Source: Pusillimonas sp. T2 (GTDB taxonomy: Bacteria; Pseudomonadota; Gammaproteobacteria; Burkholderiales; Burkholderiaceae_B). Taken from it: a stretch of DNA of 64,000 nucleotides. Shown here in pieces: positions 8,886 through 17,753 of the stretch. The stretch spans positions 1 through 64,000 of the forward strand of contig NZ_NIQA01000001.1 of NCBI RefSeq assembly GCF_002236805.1, given 5' to 3'. The translations under genes were made by a program, and so were the position numbers. The notes below the pieces were generated by a model. That model was not told the DNA's origin, did not search any database, and saw only the letters and a program-made list of their open reading frames with translations. Numbering within the stretch: the first letter of the stretch is position 1; every line of letters begins with the position of its first letter.

Positions 8886-10364
8886 CTAGGCTTCAATGAG
8901 TGCCCTCGCTCTCGTCGCGAGGTCAGTGCAGAACTCCTGGTTCGCGCGCACCCAGAGCGCAAGGAAGGCCCCTCGAACGATCGGCTCAGGGATGAACCCA
9001 ATAGCAATCCCTATTTGGTTAAAGAGAAGATGTGGATCCCGATTTGTGCGTGCAATTTCTTCGATCACTCGATGTACTTGGCCTTGGGCATCAGGAGGGC
9101 GTTGACAGGATACCGTTAATATGGCCAAGTCCCGGTCTAGCCTATTTTGAATCCCCTCAAAGACGGTGAGTTCTGGTTGAGTGCCGGGAAGTCGAATGAT
9201 GCCCGCATCACGGTCTTCTTGTTGCTGTGAGTCACCATCAATCACACAAAGCGACTTGAATTGCACAGTGGGATTAGTCATGTGTCCACGATGAGTCTTC
9301 ACTGCGTTCCCATCACCGTGTACAGCATGAACCTCGACTTGATCGTAGTCCGCCCCGAGCGTTTCACGGAGGATAGTATCCACCCATGTCTTTGCGAAGA
9401 CATCTTCTACAAAAACCGCTAATTTCTTATCGACACGACCTGCAACCGCACGCAATGCCTCCACTGATAGTTTCCCTTGTTGGAGTTTGCCGTCGATACT
9501 CGCCCAAATAGCCTCGTTCGGTAGAGGCGACAGAGCGTAGTCGCTGTGGGTTGTAAAAATCGTCTGGATCGACTTCCGACTGGCAACGTCGATCAGATAC
9601 TCGACCATACGCCGCGTAGCCACAGGATGGAGACCGTTCTCGATCTCTTCTATAAGAATCAAGCTATTCTCAGGTGCTTGTTCAATCTTCGTGACCATCC
9701 GAATGATCGACGATTCACCTGCTCCAAAGTGAAATTCGGAATATTGGTTCGTGCCAGCGTTGCCAACTAAAAACGTGTCGTCGTGACCGTATCGCGTTGC
9801 ACGATAAGCGGCGACTGACTTTCCTAAAATATGTTCCACTTGCCTTACGACGCCTGCGGCAAGCGGTTCTAAAGGCAGGCTGTGCACATAGGTGGAGCGC
9901 ATTAACTGTTTGTAGCGTGTTTTTTCGCCAGCTGGGACTGTCCGTTCAATGCCGAAAAATAAAACCTCACGGTCTGCAACGTCTCCGCGGACCCATTTCG
10001 CTTGTCGAAAATTTGAAGTCCTTTTGACCGTTTGTCGTGGATTGAGCTGTTTATCTATTAATTCGTACTCAACCCTCCACCCGGACATCGACTCATCGCC
10101 GACGGTGCTCTTCGGAAAGAACATGCTCGGCTTCACTGGCTTATAAGCACATCCAGCAGCGCCCAAGACAGCAGACTTTCCGCTCCCATTCGGTCCGATG
10201 AGGGCCGTTACAGGAAACTCGAAGTTAATGTCCTCGGTTATAAATCCGCGAATTTTCTCGATGCTTGCTTTGAGAAGATACTTTCCATAGTCATGCTTTC
10301 GGACTTTTTCCAACAATTCGGTCCTGGTTGAATCGCGGATTTCGCTAGTAGCCATCGTTTTCAC
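8886..10364 (-). CDS. OLD-like AAA ATPase with C-terminal TOPRIM domain (putative anti-phage nuclease)
   Basis: The protein has 492 residues. It has an ABC/SMC-type AAA domain: Walker A GPNGSGKS with K63 and S64, a signature-like GAGESS at 214-219, Walker B LILIEE ending at E239-E240, and H273 in TTHSDY (switch histidine). The C-terminal third has the spacing of a TOPRIM fold: acidic E320 (VFVED), G350-D-G352 and the metal-binding D376-x-D378 (VIDGDS). This AAA+TOPRIM pairing is that of OLD-family nucleases, known in phage P2 Old, Gabija GajA and related defence systems. No UvrD-like helicase (GajB) lies beside it, so it is not an ordinary Gabija pair. It is probably a stand-alone defence ATPase/nuclease. 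The substrate is unknown. Confidence 0.75.
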   Translation of the reverse strand: MKTMATSEIRDSTRTELLEKVRKHDYGKYLLKASIEKIRGFITEDINFEFPVTALIGPNGSGKSAVLGAAGCAYKPVKPSMFFPKSTVGDESMSGWRVEYELIDKQLNPRQTVKRTSNFRQAKWVRGDVADREVLFFGIERTVPAGEKTRYKQLMRSTYVHSLPLEPLAAGVVRQVEHILGKSVAAYRATRYGHDDTFLVGNAGTNQYSEFHFGAGESSIIRMVTKIEQAPENSLILIEEIENGLHPVATRRMVEYLIDVASRKSIQTIFTTHSDYALSPLPNEAIWASIDGKLQQGKLSVEALRAVAGRVDKKLAVFVEDVFAKTWVDTILRETLGADYDQVEVHAVHGDGNAVKTHRGHMTNPTVQFKSLCVIDGDSQQQEDRDAGIIRLPGTQPELTVFEGIQNRLDRDLAILTVSCQRPPDAQGQVHRVIEEIARTNRDPHLLFNQIGIAIGFIPEPIVRGAFLALWVRANQEFCTDLATRARALIEA

Positions 10365-10800
10365 TCCCCTTGCTTGCTGACTATGTGGCGTTAATGCCCT
10401 TGAAGCCTCACGTTGGAGCCAACTAGTGGCAGCAGGCTCGGGTCGAAAAACGCCCAGCTAAGACCCCATAGGGGACAAGCTGGTAAGTCGTCTACCTATG
10501 CTTTTAACCGTTGAGCAAAGTCGAATTCCGTGAGTGTGCTTCTTACAGAAAGTATAACTTGCGTGCGCAGCAAGACGTTGTGCAAGAGATTTTTATATTT
10601 GTTAGTGAACGACGGCTTTGCGGTTTTTATATGAACAACAGCTTTGGGTCGAAAGTTGCCGTTGGCGATGGTCCGTTTTCGACCCATAACAGCCCTTCAA
10701 TCCCTTGAAGCGGACCTTCAATGTTCCGCATCATTGATAAGTGAAAGTAGACCGTAGCTGCGCTTTCATCTGTCCGATGCATGCGGTTGTCCAAGCGCTA
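10365..10800. other. 436-base intergenic region in the island, no gene recognised
   Basis: Only short frames without protein-like character are seen. The end next to 10365 must carry the promoter and ribosome site of the OLD-like gene, with a GGGGAGTG-like ribosome site just before its start. The string GGGTCGAAA occurs twice (about 10440 and 10648). I see no tRNA, no strong hairpin with a T run, and nothing that clearly indicates a small RNA. Confidence 0.4.
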
Positions 10801-11937
10801 CTAGCCATTTTCACTGGAAACCGCTATAAAGTAGCGACTATGAGCCCACCCACGCTTAAGTTCATTTGCAACATAATCGAAGTATTCTACGTTCACCCAC
10901 ACTCCGCTCCCCCCTATTTGCACAACCTTCTGATTCCGCAACAACATGCCGAACGCATTATGGTCTGAGCCAGGCCCTGTTCTGAGGTTTACCGCTCGAT
11001 CGGCAACCAAGTAGACACGTCCTTGGATATCTTGCTTCAGCGCATCTAACTGAATCGATATGGTTTGCTCCATGCCATCGATCCTGCTTAGCAGACGTTC
11101 TTCGGACTGCTCTGCCGAGATTTGCGAGAGATAGAAAAGGAACAAAGCAAAGACCAATCCTAAATAGAATTCGGCGCTCAGAGGGGCGAATGGCGCTTGA
11201 GCAGCTCTGTCCTTTACCGATTCCGCCAAGCTGTCCAATGGTTCAGCAGCATGGTCCGCAACCTGCTCCTCATACTCTTCGATTAGTAACCCATAAGCCT
11301 CCGAAAATGCCAGCGCCCCGTAGCCGTGAGTTATTCGCGTTGCAACAGTCGAAAACGCCTCTAGAATTGGACTGCGCTCAAGCGCCTGGATGGCTTTGAT
11401 TGCCGGGGATTCTTGAAGGCTACGAATAGCCATGAACGCTGGAGATCCTTCGATTTCGCGTATGGCTTTCAGAGTCGGCGAGTCGTCGAAGTCACGTAGC
11501 ATTCGCATGACAGGCGATTCTTCAATCCCCCGAATTGCTTTCATCGCGGGAGAGTTCTCCAAGTCTCTCATGATGCGGATGGCTGGTGAATTATCCAAAT
11601 CCCTCATTAATCGAGCGACCGGCGAATCCTCGAACGCACGTATCGCCTTCATTGTTGGTGACTCGTCTAGAGCACGCAGAGCAAGTAATGTGGGGTTGTC
11701 GAAAATATCCTTCATGGCACGATGATTGTCCCCAAAGTTCTGACAGTTATTCAACGGACCTACCAATCCGCATATGCGATGATAGTACGAAGCGGCGAGC
11801 ATTTGGCATGTCCACAGCAAGAACCTTTTGACGAATAGCCGCCACGGAAGAAAAACGTGAATAGCTGATCGTGGTCGAACCTCGACATTCGTAAATCGAC
11901 CCGAAGAAGACATTTGCCTTATATTTGGGCTGGTCAT
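10801..11937 (-). CDS. Membrane protein with ten 12-residue S-P repeats and a C-terminal SH3-like domain (unknown family)
   Basis: I chose the ATG at 11937 (378 residues) because GAGGG lies seven bases upstream; the frame opens at 12000 and a further ATG is at 11715. Residues about 79-195 form a tandem repeat of exactly 12 residues: S-P occurs at 93, 105, 117, 129, 141, 153, 165, 177 and 189, with N-P at 81. The consensus is [LIF]-[DE]-x-S-P-x4-[ILM]-[RQ]-x. Each unit looks like a short helix capped by S-P. A single membrane segment lies at about 257-273, then a polar stretch of about 35 residues likely to be helical, then an SH3b-like domain at about 314-370 (VNLRTGPGS, GWAHSRYF). I do not recognise the family. 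Position in a defence island, divergent from 12098-12913, suggests an immune or sensing role, which is inference. Confidence 0.75.
   Translation of the reverse strand: MTSPNIRQMSSSGRFTNVEVRPRSAIHVFLPWRLFVKRFLLWTCQMLAASYYHRICGLVGPLNNCQNFGDNHRAMKDIFDNPTLLALRALDESPTMKAIRAFEDSPVARLMRDLDNSPAIRIMRDLENSPAMKAIRGIEESPVMRMLRDFDDSPTLKAIREIEGSPAFMAIRSLQESPAIKAIQALERSPILEAFSTVATRITHGYGALAFSEAYGLLIEEYEEQVADHAAEPLDSLAESVKDRAAQAPFAPLSAEFYLGLVFALFLFYLSQISAEQSEERLLSRIDGMEQTISIQLDALKQDIQGRVYLVADRAVNLRTGPGSDHNAFGMLLRNQKVVQIGGSGVWVNVEYFDYVANELKRGWAHSRYFIAVSSENG
11353..11703 (-). repeat. Coding tandem repeat, 36-bp period (about ten units)
   Basis: This DNA encodes the 12-residue repeats of the gene at 10801-11937. 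The period is exactly 36 bases throughout, with no insertion or deletion between the ten units. The units have diverged at DNA level, especially at third codon positions and in x residues, while the S-P dipeptide and hydrophobic positions are kept. That pattern suggests an old expansion held by selection on the protein. Confidence 0.85.
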
Positions 11938-12097
11938 GCGCAACCCTCGTAGGCACCACAAACAGACGTACACGATTTCTGGAAAATTTTTTCCGTACAT
12001 CTGCTTAGTGGAATAACTATGAATTTAAGCCTTCCTTCGGCGTGAAACAGCGCATGCTGCCGAATTCAAAAATCATATTGATTGGGGTAAATCGAGA

Positions 12098-12913
12098 ATG
12101 TTGACACCTACGTTCAACGCACTTCTCCGGGAAGCACAGTTCACTAAAGAAATGCTAGGAACTGGAGCTACTCAGATTCGACTAGCTAACTATGCGACGA
12201 AGGGCATCTATTTCCAGGCTTTCACAAGCCTTTCGACAGGACTGGAACGGATTGGGAAACTCTGCCTAATGCTCGACTATTTCATCGAAACAGGTGGGAA
12301 ATTTCCAACGCTGAAAGAAATGAAGCATGAGGTTGGCCATAAGTTGGAACTTCTTTATCACCGCTCCCAGGAAGTCGTTCAAAGACGCTCCATTCAGCTT
12401 CGGTTTATGCATGATCTTTCTGATCCTGTTCGCTCGGCGATCATATCTGTGTTGCATGACTTCGCAGACGGTGACCGCTACTCCAACATTGACGTGCTTA
12501 TCACCGGTGGCGCTTCGGCTGATCCCATTGCCAGATGGTTCAACGAGGTTGATATGCCGCTGTTTTCATCTTGTGTATCTCAAAAGAAAAAGGAGCAGAT
12601 TGCGCACAACGCTAGAGTCGGTGCTCAGCTTATGAGCTCGTTCTCAATGGTTATGCACACCGCCGAGACAGGTGAAGAGATTTCAACCTTTGAGAAAGCA
12701 AGCCGATGCACAGGCATTTGGGAGGCAGTCGCGCCCCATCGTCAGCTAGCTGTTCTTCAGGTTATTCGGTATTGGACGGAACTCATCAGGGAGCTTGGGT
12801 ATGCTGCGCAGGCTTTACCAGGCGAACACATCCCACACTTTGAAGAGATCTTTGGAATGTTCTATAACGATGACTCATACCTAAAATCGAGAAAAACGTG
12901 GGAGAAACTTTAG
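12098..12913 (+). CDS. Uncharacterised helical protein, divergent partner of the 12-residue repeat protein
   Basis: The protein has 271 residues, with no signal peptide or membrane segment, and is predicted by eye to be mostly helical. The stretch around residues 44-58 (FTSLSTGLERIGKLCLML) and a GHKLELLY motif at about 85-92 recall all-helical HEPN-like proteins, and RYSNID at about 127 is a well-formed motif. I cannot see the Rx4-6H pair of active HEPN ribonucleases, so I do not assert nuclease function. Its start lies 160 bases from the start of the repeat protein on the other strand, so the two share a promoter region. It may work with that protein or be a separate cargo gene. Confidence 0.6.
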   Translation: MLTPTFNALLREAQFTKEMLGTGATQIRLANYATKGIYFQAFTSLSTGLERIGKLCLMLDYFIETGGKFPTLKEMKHEVGHKLELLYHRSQEVVQRRSIQLRFMHDLSDPVRSAIISVLHDFADGDRYSNIDVLITGGASADPIARWFNEVDMPLFSSCVSQKKKEQIAHNARVGAQLMSSFSMVMHTAETGEEISTFEKASRCTGIWEAVAPHRQLAVLQVIRYWTELIRELGYAAQALPGEHIPHFEEIFGMFYNDDSYLKSRKTWEKL

Positions 12914-13100
12914 TAGATTATTAGGTCGTAGCGGGGCTGTTTCTGCTGACAGCCTGCAGCTACTGTAAACCCTGGTTTGAAAGGCCGCTTTTGGCCGAAA
13001 TAGGCCATTTCTATCAGCACCGTTCCGGTAGCGCGGCAACTAAAGTCACACACGCTTTCACGAGGGTCTAGTGATCAGCTCGTGATATGCGGTTTGGCCG

Positions 13101-13367
13101 TCATATCGACCCAAGTGCTCGCATCACGGCCAGGGTGGTCTTCAACGTCGGATTGCCACGCTCACTGAACGATCGATAAAGCTGCTCACGGGAAAGGCCG
13201 GTTTTTTGGGCTATTTCTGTCATGCCCTTGGCTCGGGCAACTACGCCAAGGGCTTTGGCTATATAGGCAGCATCGCCTGTTTCAAAGGCATCGGCCATGA
13301 AGAATGCTATTTCTTCATCATCTACCAGGGCAGCGGCAGGGTCGTAGGTTGTTAGTTTTTCAGCCAT
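13101..13367 (-). CDS. Antitoxin of the HI1420/HigA-like family (helix-turn-helix)
   Basis: From the ATG at 13367 the protein has 88 residues. The sequence follows the 'putative addiction module antidote protein' family: YDPAAALVDDEEIAFFM at the start, an ETGDAAYIAKALGVVARAKGM segment, then a Cro/C1-type helix-turn-helix (IAQKTGLSREQLYRSFSERG) and a NPTLKTTLAVMRALG end. Such proteins bind and neutralise a small RelE/ParE-fold toxin and repress their own operon. The start overlaps the end of the toxin remnant upstream (ATGGCTGA), the usual toxin-first order. Its reading frame is intact although the toxin is broken. An in-frame upstream extension to 13409 lies inside the toxin remnant and is not used. 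Confidence 0.85.
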   Translation of the reverse strand: MAEKLTTYDPAAALVDDEEIAFFMADAFETGDAAYIAKALGVVARAKGMTEIAQKTGLSREQLYRSFSERGNPTLKTTLAVMRALGSI

Positions 13368-13664
13368 CCTGGTCGCTCCATTCGGTGGCAAGTTTCTTTG
13401 CGGTAGCAATGTCGCTGGCCTGGATGCTTTTATCCCCGCCGCATAGCAGGATAACCTGAAGGTCCCCCGTCGCTGGAAGTAGACTCGATAGCCTAGGCCC
13501 TAGTGAATCCGCAGCTCGCTAATTCCGTCGCCTACCGGTTCAACATCACCTGGCAAGCCTTCCGCCAAACGCATCAAACGGGCCGCGGTAATGGTTCGCG
13601 CGCGTTTGTAACGGAGTCGGACCTCTCACTTCTCGTAGGTTGCTGTTTGCTTTAGCTCTATCAT
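13360..13664 (-). pseudogene. Broken RelE-fold toxin (HI1419/Gp49-like), two stops and one frameshift
   Basis: Reading the minus strand from an ATG at 13664 gives MIELKQTATYEK, then TGA where the family has Trp. The frame continues with RARTITAARLMRLAEGLPGDVEPVGDGISELRIH, then TAG where the family has Tyr, then GLGYRVYFQRRG. After a one-base frameshift it goes on with VILLCGGDKSIQASDIATAKKLATEW and stops at 13360. This is the complete length and order of TIGR02683-type toxins, which belong to the RelE/HigB fold and inhibit translation. All three lesions inactivate it. The antitoxin directly downstream is intact. Confidence 0.85.
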
Positions 13665-13790
13665 TGGCTAAATGTAGTCTATAAACTACGTCCTTGCAGT
13701 TTCTACTTAAGGCAGGGACGAAGCAATTGGTACTAAAGGTGGACGTGGATGAGCTAAGCGCCGAGTCTGCAAACTCCGCTGTGTATATCA

Positions 13791-14636
13791 TTACTCGCTG
13801 GGTATACCATCACGCCAGAATTGAATATTGCGGAATGACAGATTGTCCACCAGATACGCCACTTCGTCCCGATAGGGCTTGATAGTCTGCGTAAACCTTT
13901 GTTTTGCATCTTCATCAAGTTCCGGCGCCGTGTTAACTAGCTCGTCTATGATCTGTGGCGCTTGATTCAGTGGCGATCTATAAAGGCGATTAAGGCAGTT
14001 TGAATAGTAGTTATCAAGGTTCTGCTGTCGTCGGATGAGTGCGGCGTTTTCTTCCCCTTGGCTAGGTGTCAGTGGCGCAGTGTTATGCATTTGGGCTTGT
14101 AGTTTTTGGCGAAATGGCTGGCTATATTCCTGAAACACTTCACCGGGCTTTAGCATCAGATCAAAAACACATATTTTGAGCAACGGTTCCCAAGTTTGCC
14201 GTATCTGGTCTTTTGTGGCTCCAGTTTCGCTGAGGATTTTTTCAAAACCCATTATCAGTTCACGCCGTTCGTCAAAAGTCGGCGTTCCACCAAAACGTCC
14301 CACCGAGCTGAACAGCCTCACCGTGGTTTTCGAAGTCAGTAGCGTTAGTTCTTTCAATCCGGTTAATGCTTGCTCTGCTTTGTCTATGGTGGCGTCCAGT
14401 CGCCTGACTTTGGCCTCTATCCCGAATCCTTTCAGAAATTCAAACCTGCTGACCGTCGCTGCAAATAACAGGACGATACCTGCGGCTATGCCTGTAGCCG
14501 CTAACGCCACAGAGTCCCGATATAACGCCAACAACCCGCCGACTAACGCAGTCAGCCCTGCGATTGTTAGGGCAGCGTCAACGATACCTATCTGAATGCT
14601 GCGTGCGGTGTAATGCGCGGTCTGTTGCTTAGTCAT
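13791..14636 (-). CDS. Uncharacterised two-helix membrane protein at the end of the restriction operon
   Basis: The protein has 281 residues. Two membrane segments lie at about 17-39 and 42-61, then a basic helical stretch (about 70-110, FGIEAKVRRLDATIDKAEQAL) likely to form a coiled coil, then a soluble domain of about 170 residues with no motif I recognise. It starts 18 bases after the stop of hsdR on the same strand, so it is probably in the hsd operon. It is not a known type I restriction subunit. Possible roles are anchoring or a separate phage-sensing function; both are guesses. It could also be independent cargo. Confidence 0.65.
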   Translation of the reverse strand: MTKQQTAHYTARSIQIGIVDAALTIAGLTALVGGLLALYRDSVALAATGIAAGIVLLFAATVSRFEFLKGFGIEAKVRRLDATIDKAEQALTGLKELTLLTSKTTVRLFSSVGRFGGTPTFDERRELIMGFEKILSETGATKDQIRQTWEPLLKICVFDLMLKPGEVFQEYSQPFRQKLQAQMHNTAPLTPSQGEENAALIRRQQNLDNYYSNCLNRLYRSPLNQAPQIIDELVNTAPELDEDAKQRFTQTIKPYRDEVAYLVDNLSFRNIQFWRDGIPSE

Positions 14637-14654
14637 GCCTACTCCGTTGGATAG

Positions 14655-17600
14655 TTAAACCTTCCCACCCACACCTTTAAACTTCTCCACAAACGCCGCG
14701 ATCTTCTGTAAAACAGTTTGTTTCTTGGTCAGGTATTGCGGGTTCAACGGGCTCATCTTGGGCAAAATGGTGTTCAGTTCGGTACCGTTTTCGCTGGCGT
14801 ATTCGCGCCTCAATGAGTTGGCAATGTAGCGTCGGGCTTCTTCCGTGTTCAGGTTCTCTGTGCTGATCAGCTCGTTGGCTTCCCGCTGTTGTTCGGCTTG
14901 GGCGAAGGCGAAGAAGGCTTCAATGACGCTGGCTTTGTCGCCAAGCTGATCCAGGTTGGTTTGATTGATAAAGTCCACCACTAGGCTTTCTTTGGCGCGG
15001 TTGCCAAGGCTGGCGCGTATCACCCGGCGTACCTCTTCCACCAGGTCGGCTTTGCTTTTGGTTTTCTTGTTGTGCTGAAAGATCAACTCCAGAATGTAGT
15101 CCAGGTTGATCTCCTGGGATTTCAGCAGGTCCACCTCAAACACCACGTCGTCCCAGTCGATGGTAGAGGCGTCTTTTTCGTTGGCCGCTTTCTCTCGGCG
15201 CAGCCAATCGCGGATGTCGTTGTAGGTGGAACGGTAATCCTGAATTTTGCGCTCTGGCGGAATTTTTATGGCTTGAAGCGCCGCCAGGTCTTCATCACTC
15301 AAATAGTGCGCTGCTTTAAAAGCCTGTAGCGCCTCCGGGTCGTTAACGTCGATGTCTTGCAGAGCTTTCAAGCTGGCAAATTCATCATAATTCTGCAGTA
15401 TGTTTTCTACCCGCAGGTATTCACCAAACAGTTTGGCAAAGGCTTTCTTGTCGGCTTCTTTTTCAATGGCCGCTGGGTCTGGAAAACGTTGTTCAAGCTC
15501 GCTGACGACATCCATAAAGCCGCGCCTTGCTTCACCGGTGACCACATCGGCAAAGCCTTCCATGTATTCCTTGTAGCTCTTTTCCAGCACCACGTTTTTG
15601 GTGTTTTTATCCCCAAACAGGGTTATAGCGTCGACCGTTGCCTTTTCCAGGTCGCGGAAGGTGACGATATTGCCGAAGATTTTAGTTGCATCGTAAATGC
15701 GATTGGTACGCGAGTAAGCCTGCATCAAGCCGTGGTAGCGCAGATTCTTGTCTACGAACAAGGTGTTCAGGGTGGGGGCATCAAAGCCGGTCAGGAACAT
15801 GCCGACCACAATCAGCAGGTCGATGTCTTTAGACTTCACCCGCTTGGCCAGATCGCGGTAGTAGTTCTGAAAACCGTTGCTATCGACGCTAAAACTGGTT
15901 TTGAACCATGCGTTATAGTCGGCAATAGCCGCAGTTAAAAACTCTTTGGCGCTGCTGTTCATGGCAGAGACATCGAAGCTTTCGTCGGCGATATCACCTA
16001 CCGCATTCTGCTCCTCGTTGGCAGCAAACGAAAAAATCGTGGCGACCTTCAGCGGCTTGTCGTTGCCTGCTTGAAGCTTGTTGAGCGATTCGTAATACAG
16101 CTTGGCGGCATCTACGCTGCTTACCGCAAACATGGCGTTAAAGCCCTTGGCACCGGCGTGCAAACGATGGGTTTTCTGGCGGTAGCTCTTCAGAATATAC
16201 TGCGATATTTCCTGAATACGGTCTGGGTGCAACAAGGCCTGCCTGTTTTCTGCTGCACTCAGCTTTTTCTCATCTTGCTCGGTTTCAATGGCTTTGAACC
16301 GTGGACGTACATCGTTGTAGTCCACCTTGAATTTCAGCACCTTTTCATCACGAATGGCATCGGTAATGACGTAGGAGTGAAGTTCGCGCCCAAACACGCT
16401 GGCCGTTGTTTCAGCGCCCAGGGCGTTTTGCGGGAAGATGGGCGTGCCAGTAAAGCCAAACTGATAGAACTTCTTGAATTTTTTCTTCAGGTTCTTTTGC
16501 GCTTCACCGAATTGGCTGCGGTGGCACTCGTCAAAAATAAACACCACCTGCTTGCCATAAATGGGCAAGTCACCTTCGCTTTTCATTAGGTTGTTAAGCT
16601 TCTGGATTGTGGTGACGATAATCTTGTTATCGTCTTTTTCCAGGTTGCGCTTCAGGCCCGCCGTACTGTCAGAGCCATTCACGCTATCGGGCGAAAAACG
16701 CTGGTATTCGCGCATGGTCTGGTAGTCCAGATCTTTGCGGTCCACCACGAAAAACACCTTTTCTATGAACTCAAGTTCGGTGGCCAAACGTGCAGCTTTA
16801 AAACTGGTCAGGGTCTTGCCAGAGCCTGTGGTGTGCCAGATGAAGCCGCCGCTTTCCGTTTTGCACCAGCTTTTGCTTTGATACGAACTATTGATCTTCC
16901 ACAAGATGCGCTCGGTGGCCGCGATCTGGTAGGGGCGCATAACCAGCAACGTGTCACTGACATCAAATACCGAGTAACGCAGCAACACATTCAACAGCGT
17001 GTTTTTCTGGAAAAAGGTTGCGGTAAAGTCCTTCAGGTCTTTGATCAGGCTGTTGTCCGCCTTCGCCCAATTCATGGTGAAGTCGAAGCTGTTCTTGTTG
17101 CGCTGGGTGGTGTTGGCAAAGTAACGGCTGTCGGTGCCGTTGGATATGACAAACAGCTGCAAATATTTGTACAGCGAGTTTTCGCTGTTGAAGCTTTCCT
17201 TGCTGTAACGGTGAACCTGGTTGAAGGCCTCACGAATAGCCACGCCACGTTTTTTAAGTTCAATTTGCACCAGCGGCAACCCGTTCACCAAAATGGTGAC
17301 GTCGTAGCGGTTGGCGTGGCTGCCGGCTTGTTCAAACTGCTTGATGACCTGCACTTTATTGCGGGCAATATTTTTCTTGTCCAGCAGGTAAATGTTCTGG
17401 ATGCGTCCGTCGTCGAACACGAAGTCGTGAATGTAGTCATCGTGAATTTTTCGGGTTTTATCGACGATGGTGTCACTGGGCTTGTCCAGATAGGTTTCAA
17501 CAAAACGCCGCCATTCACTCTCTGAAAACTCTACATTGTTCAAGGCCTGCAGTTGCACCCGCACGTTGGCCAGCATGGTATCGGGGTTGTTTAAACCGGG

Positions 17601-17753
17601 CAGATATTCATACCCCTGGTTAACCAAGTCCTGGATCAGTTCACGTTCCAGATCACCTTCACTTTGGTAGCTTTCGGCTACCCTCCACTCCTTGGTGTAC
17701 TTGTCCAGAACGATGAAGTTATTGGATTCAGCGATGGTTTTGTAGTCACTCAT
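14655..17753 (-). CDS. hsdR: Type I restriction enzyme R subunit (HsdR)
   Basis: The protein has 1032 residues, close to EcoR124I HsdR (about 1038). The N-terminal PD-(D/E)xK nuclease has D in [11 protein letters not shown] and E-L-K in [10 protein letters not shown] (residues about 150-172). The SF2 motor follows: Walker A TGSGKT, DECH-type Walker B (FIFDECHRS), a GFTGTPIF stretch, and motif [13 protein letters not shown]. The C-terminal part is helical and should contact the methylase core. HsdR uses ATP to translocate DNA and cuts when it stalls. The start overlaps the stop of the RhuM-like gene by four bases. No lesion is seen, so the enzyme should be functional. Confidence 0.95.
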   Translation of the reverse strand: MSDYKTIAESNNFIVLDKYTKEWRVAESYQSEGDLERELIQDLVNQGYEYLPGLNNPDTMLANVRVQLQALNNVEFSESEWRRFVETYLDKPSDTIVDKTRKIHDDYIHDFVFDDGRIQNIYLLDKKNIARNKVQVIKQFEQAGSHANRYDVTILVNGLPLVQIELKKRGVAIREAFNQVHRYSKESFNSENSLYKYLQLFVISNGTDSRYFANTTQRNKNSFDFTMNWAKADNSLIKDLKDFTATFFQKNTLLNVLLRYSVFDVSDTLLVMRPYQIAATERILWKINSSYQSKSWCKTESGGFIWHTTGSGKTLTSFKAARLATELEFIEKVFFVVDRKDLDYQTMREYQRFSPDSVNGSDSTAGLKRNLEKDDNKIIVTTIQKLNNLMKSEGDLPIYGKQVVFIFDECHRSQFGEAQKNLKKKFKKFYQFGFTGTPIFPQNALGAETTASVFGRELHSYVITDAIRDEKVLKFKVDYNDVRPRFKAIETEQDEKKLSAAENRQALLHPDRIQEISQYILKSYRQKTHRLHAGAKGFNAMFAVSSVDAAKLYYESLNKLQAGNDKPLKVATIFSFAANEEQNAVGDIADESFDVSAMNSSAKEFLTAAIADYNAWFKTSFSVDSNGFQNYYRDLAKRVKSKDIDLLIVVGMFLTGFDAPTLNTLFVDKNLRYHGLMQAYSRTNRIYDATKIFGNIVTFRDLEKATVDAITLFGDKNTKNVVLEKSYKEYMEGFADVVTGEARRGFMDVVSELEQRFPDPAAIEKEADKKAFAKLFGEYLRVENILQNYDEFASLKALQDIDVNDPEALQAFKAAHYLSDEDLAALQAIKIPPERKIQDYRSTYNDIRDWLRREKAANEKDASTIDWDDVVFEVDLLKSQEINLDYILELIFQHNKKTKSKADLVEEVRRVIRASLGNRAKESLVVDFINQTNLDQLGDKASVIEAFFAFAQAEQQREANELISTENLNTEEARRYIANSLRREYASENGTELNTILPKMSPLNPQYLTKKQTVLQKIAAFVEKFKGVGGKV

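Noticed and set aside
8667..9119. Plus-strand frame of 150 residues at the left end of the island
   Set aside because: Most of it is antisense to the OLD-like gene, and it has no motif, no signal and poor ribosome site. The OLD-like protein is clearly the real gene.
11353..11703. 36-bp period could be a CRISPR array
   Set aside because: There are no spacers between units and the units differ, while the period is a multiple of three inside one open frame with conserved protein pattern. It is a coding repeat.
12098..12913. Firm call of HEPN nuclease for the divergent partner gene
   Set aside because: The overall motif outline is suggestive, but the Rx4-6H pair needed for the nuclease call is not visible.
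13546..13791. Frame of 81 residues near the toxin remnant
   Set aside because: It is in another frame of the same region and has no family resemblance, while the broken toxin frame matches the known family along its length.
15357..17525. Long plus-strand frames (for example 15357-15938, 16071-16589, 16833-17525) opposite hsdR
   Set aside because: They run antisense to the complete HsdR frame, which has all type I motifs. They arise from its codon composition.
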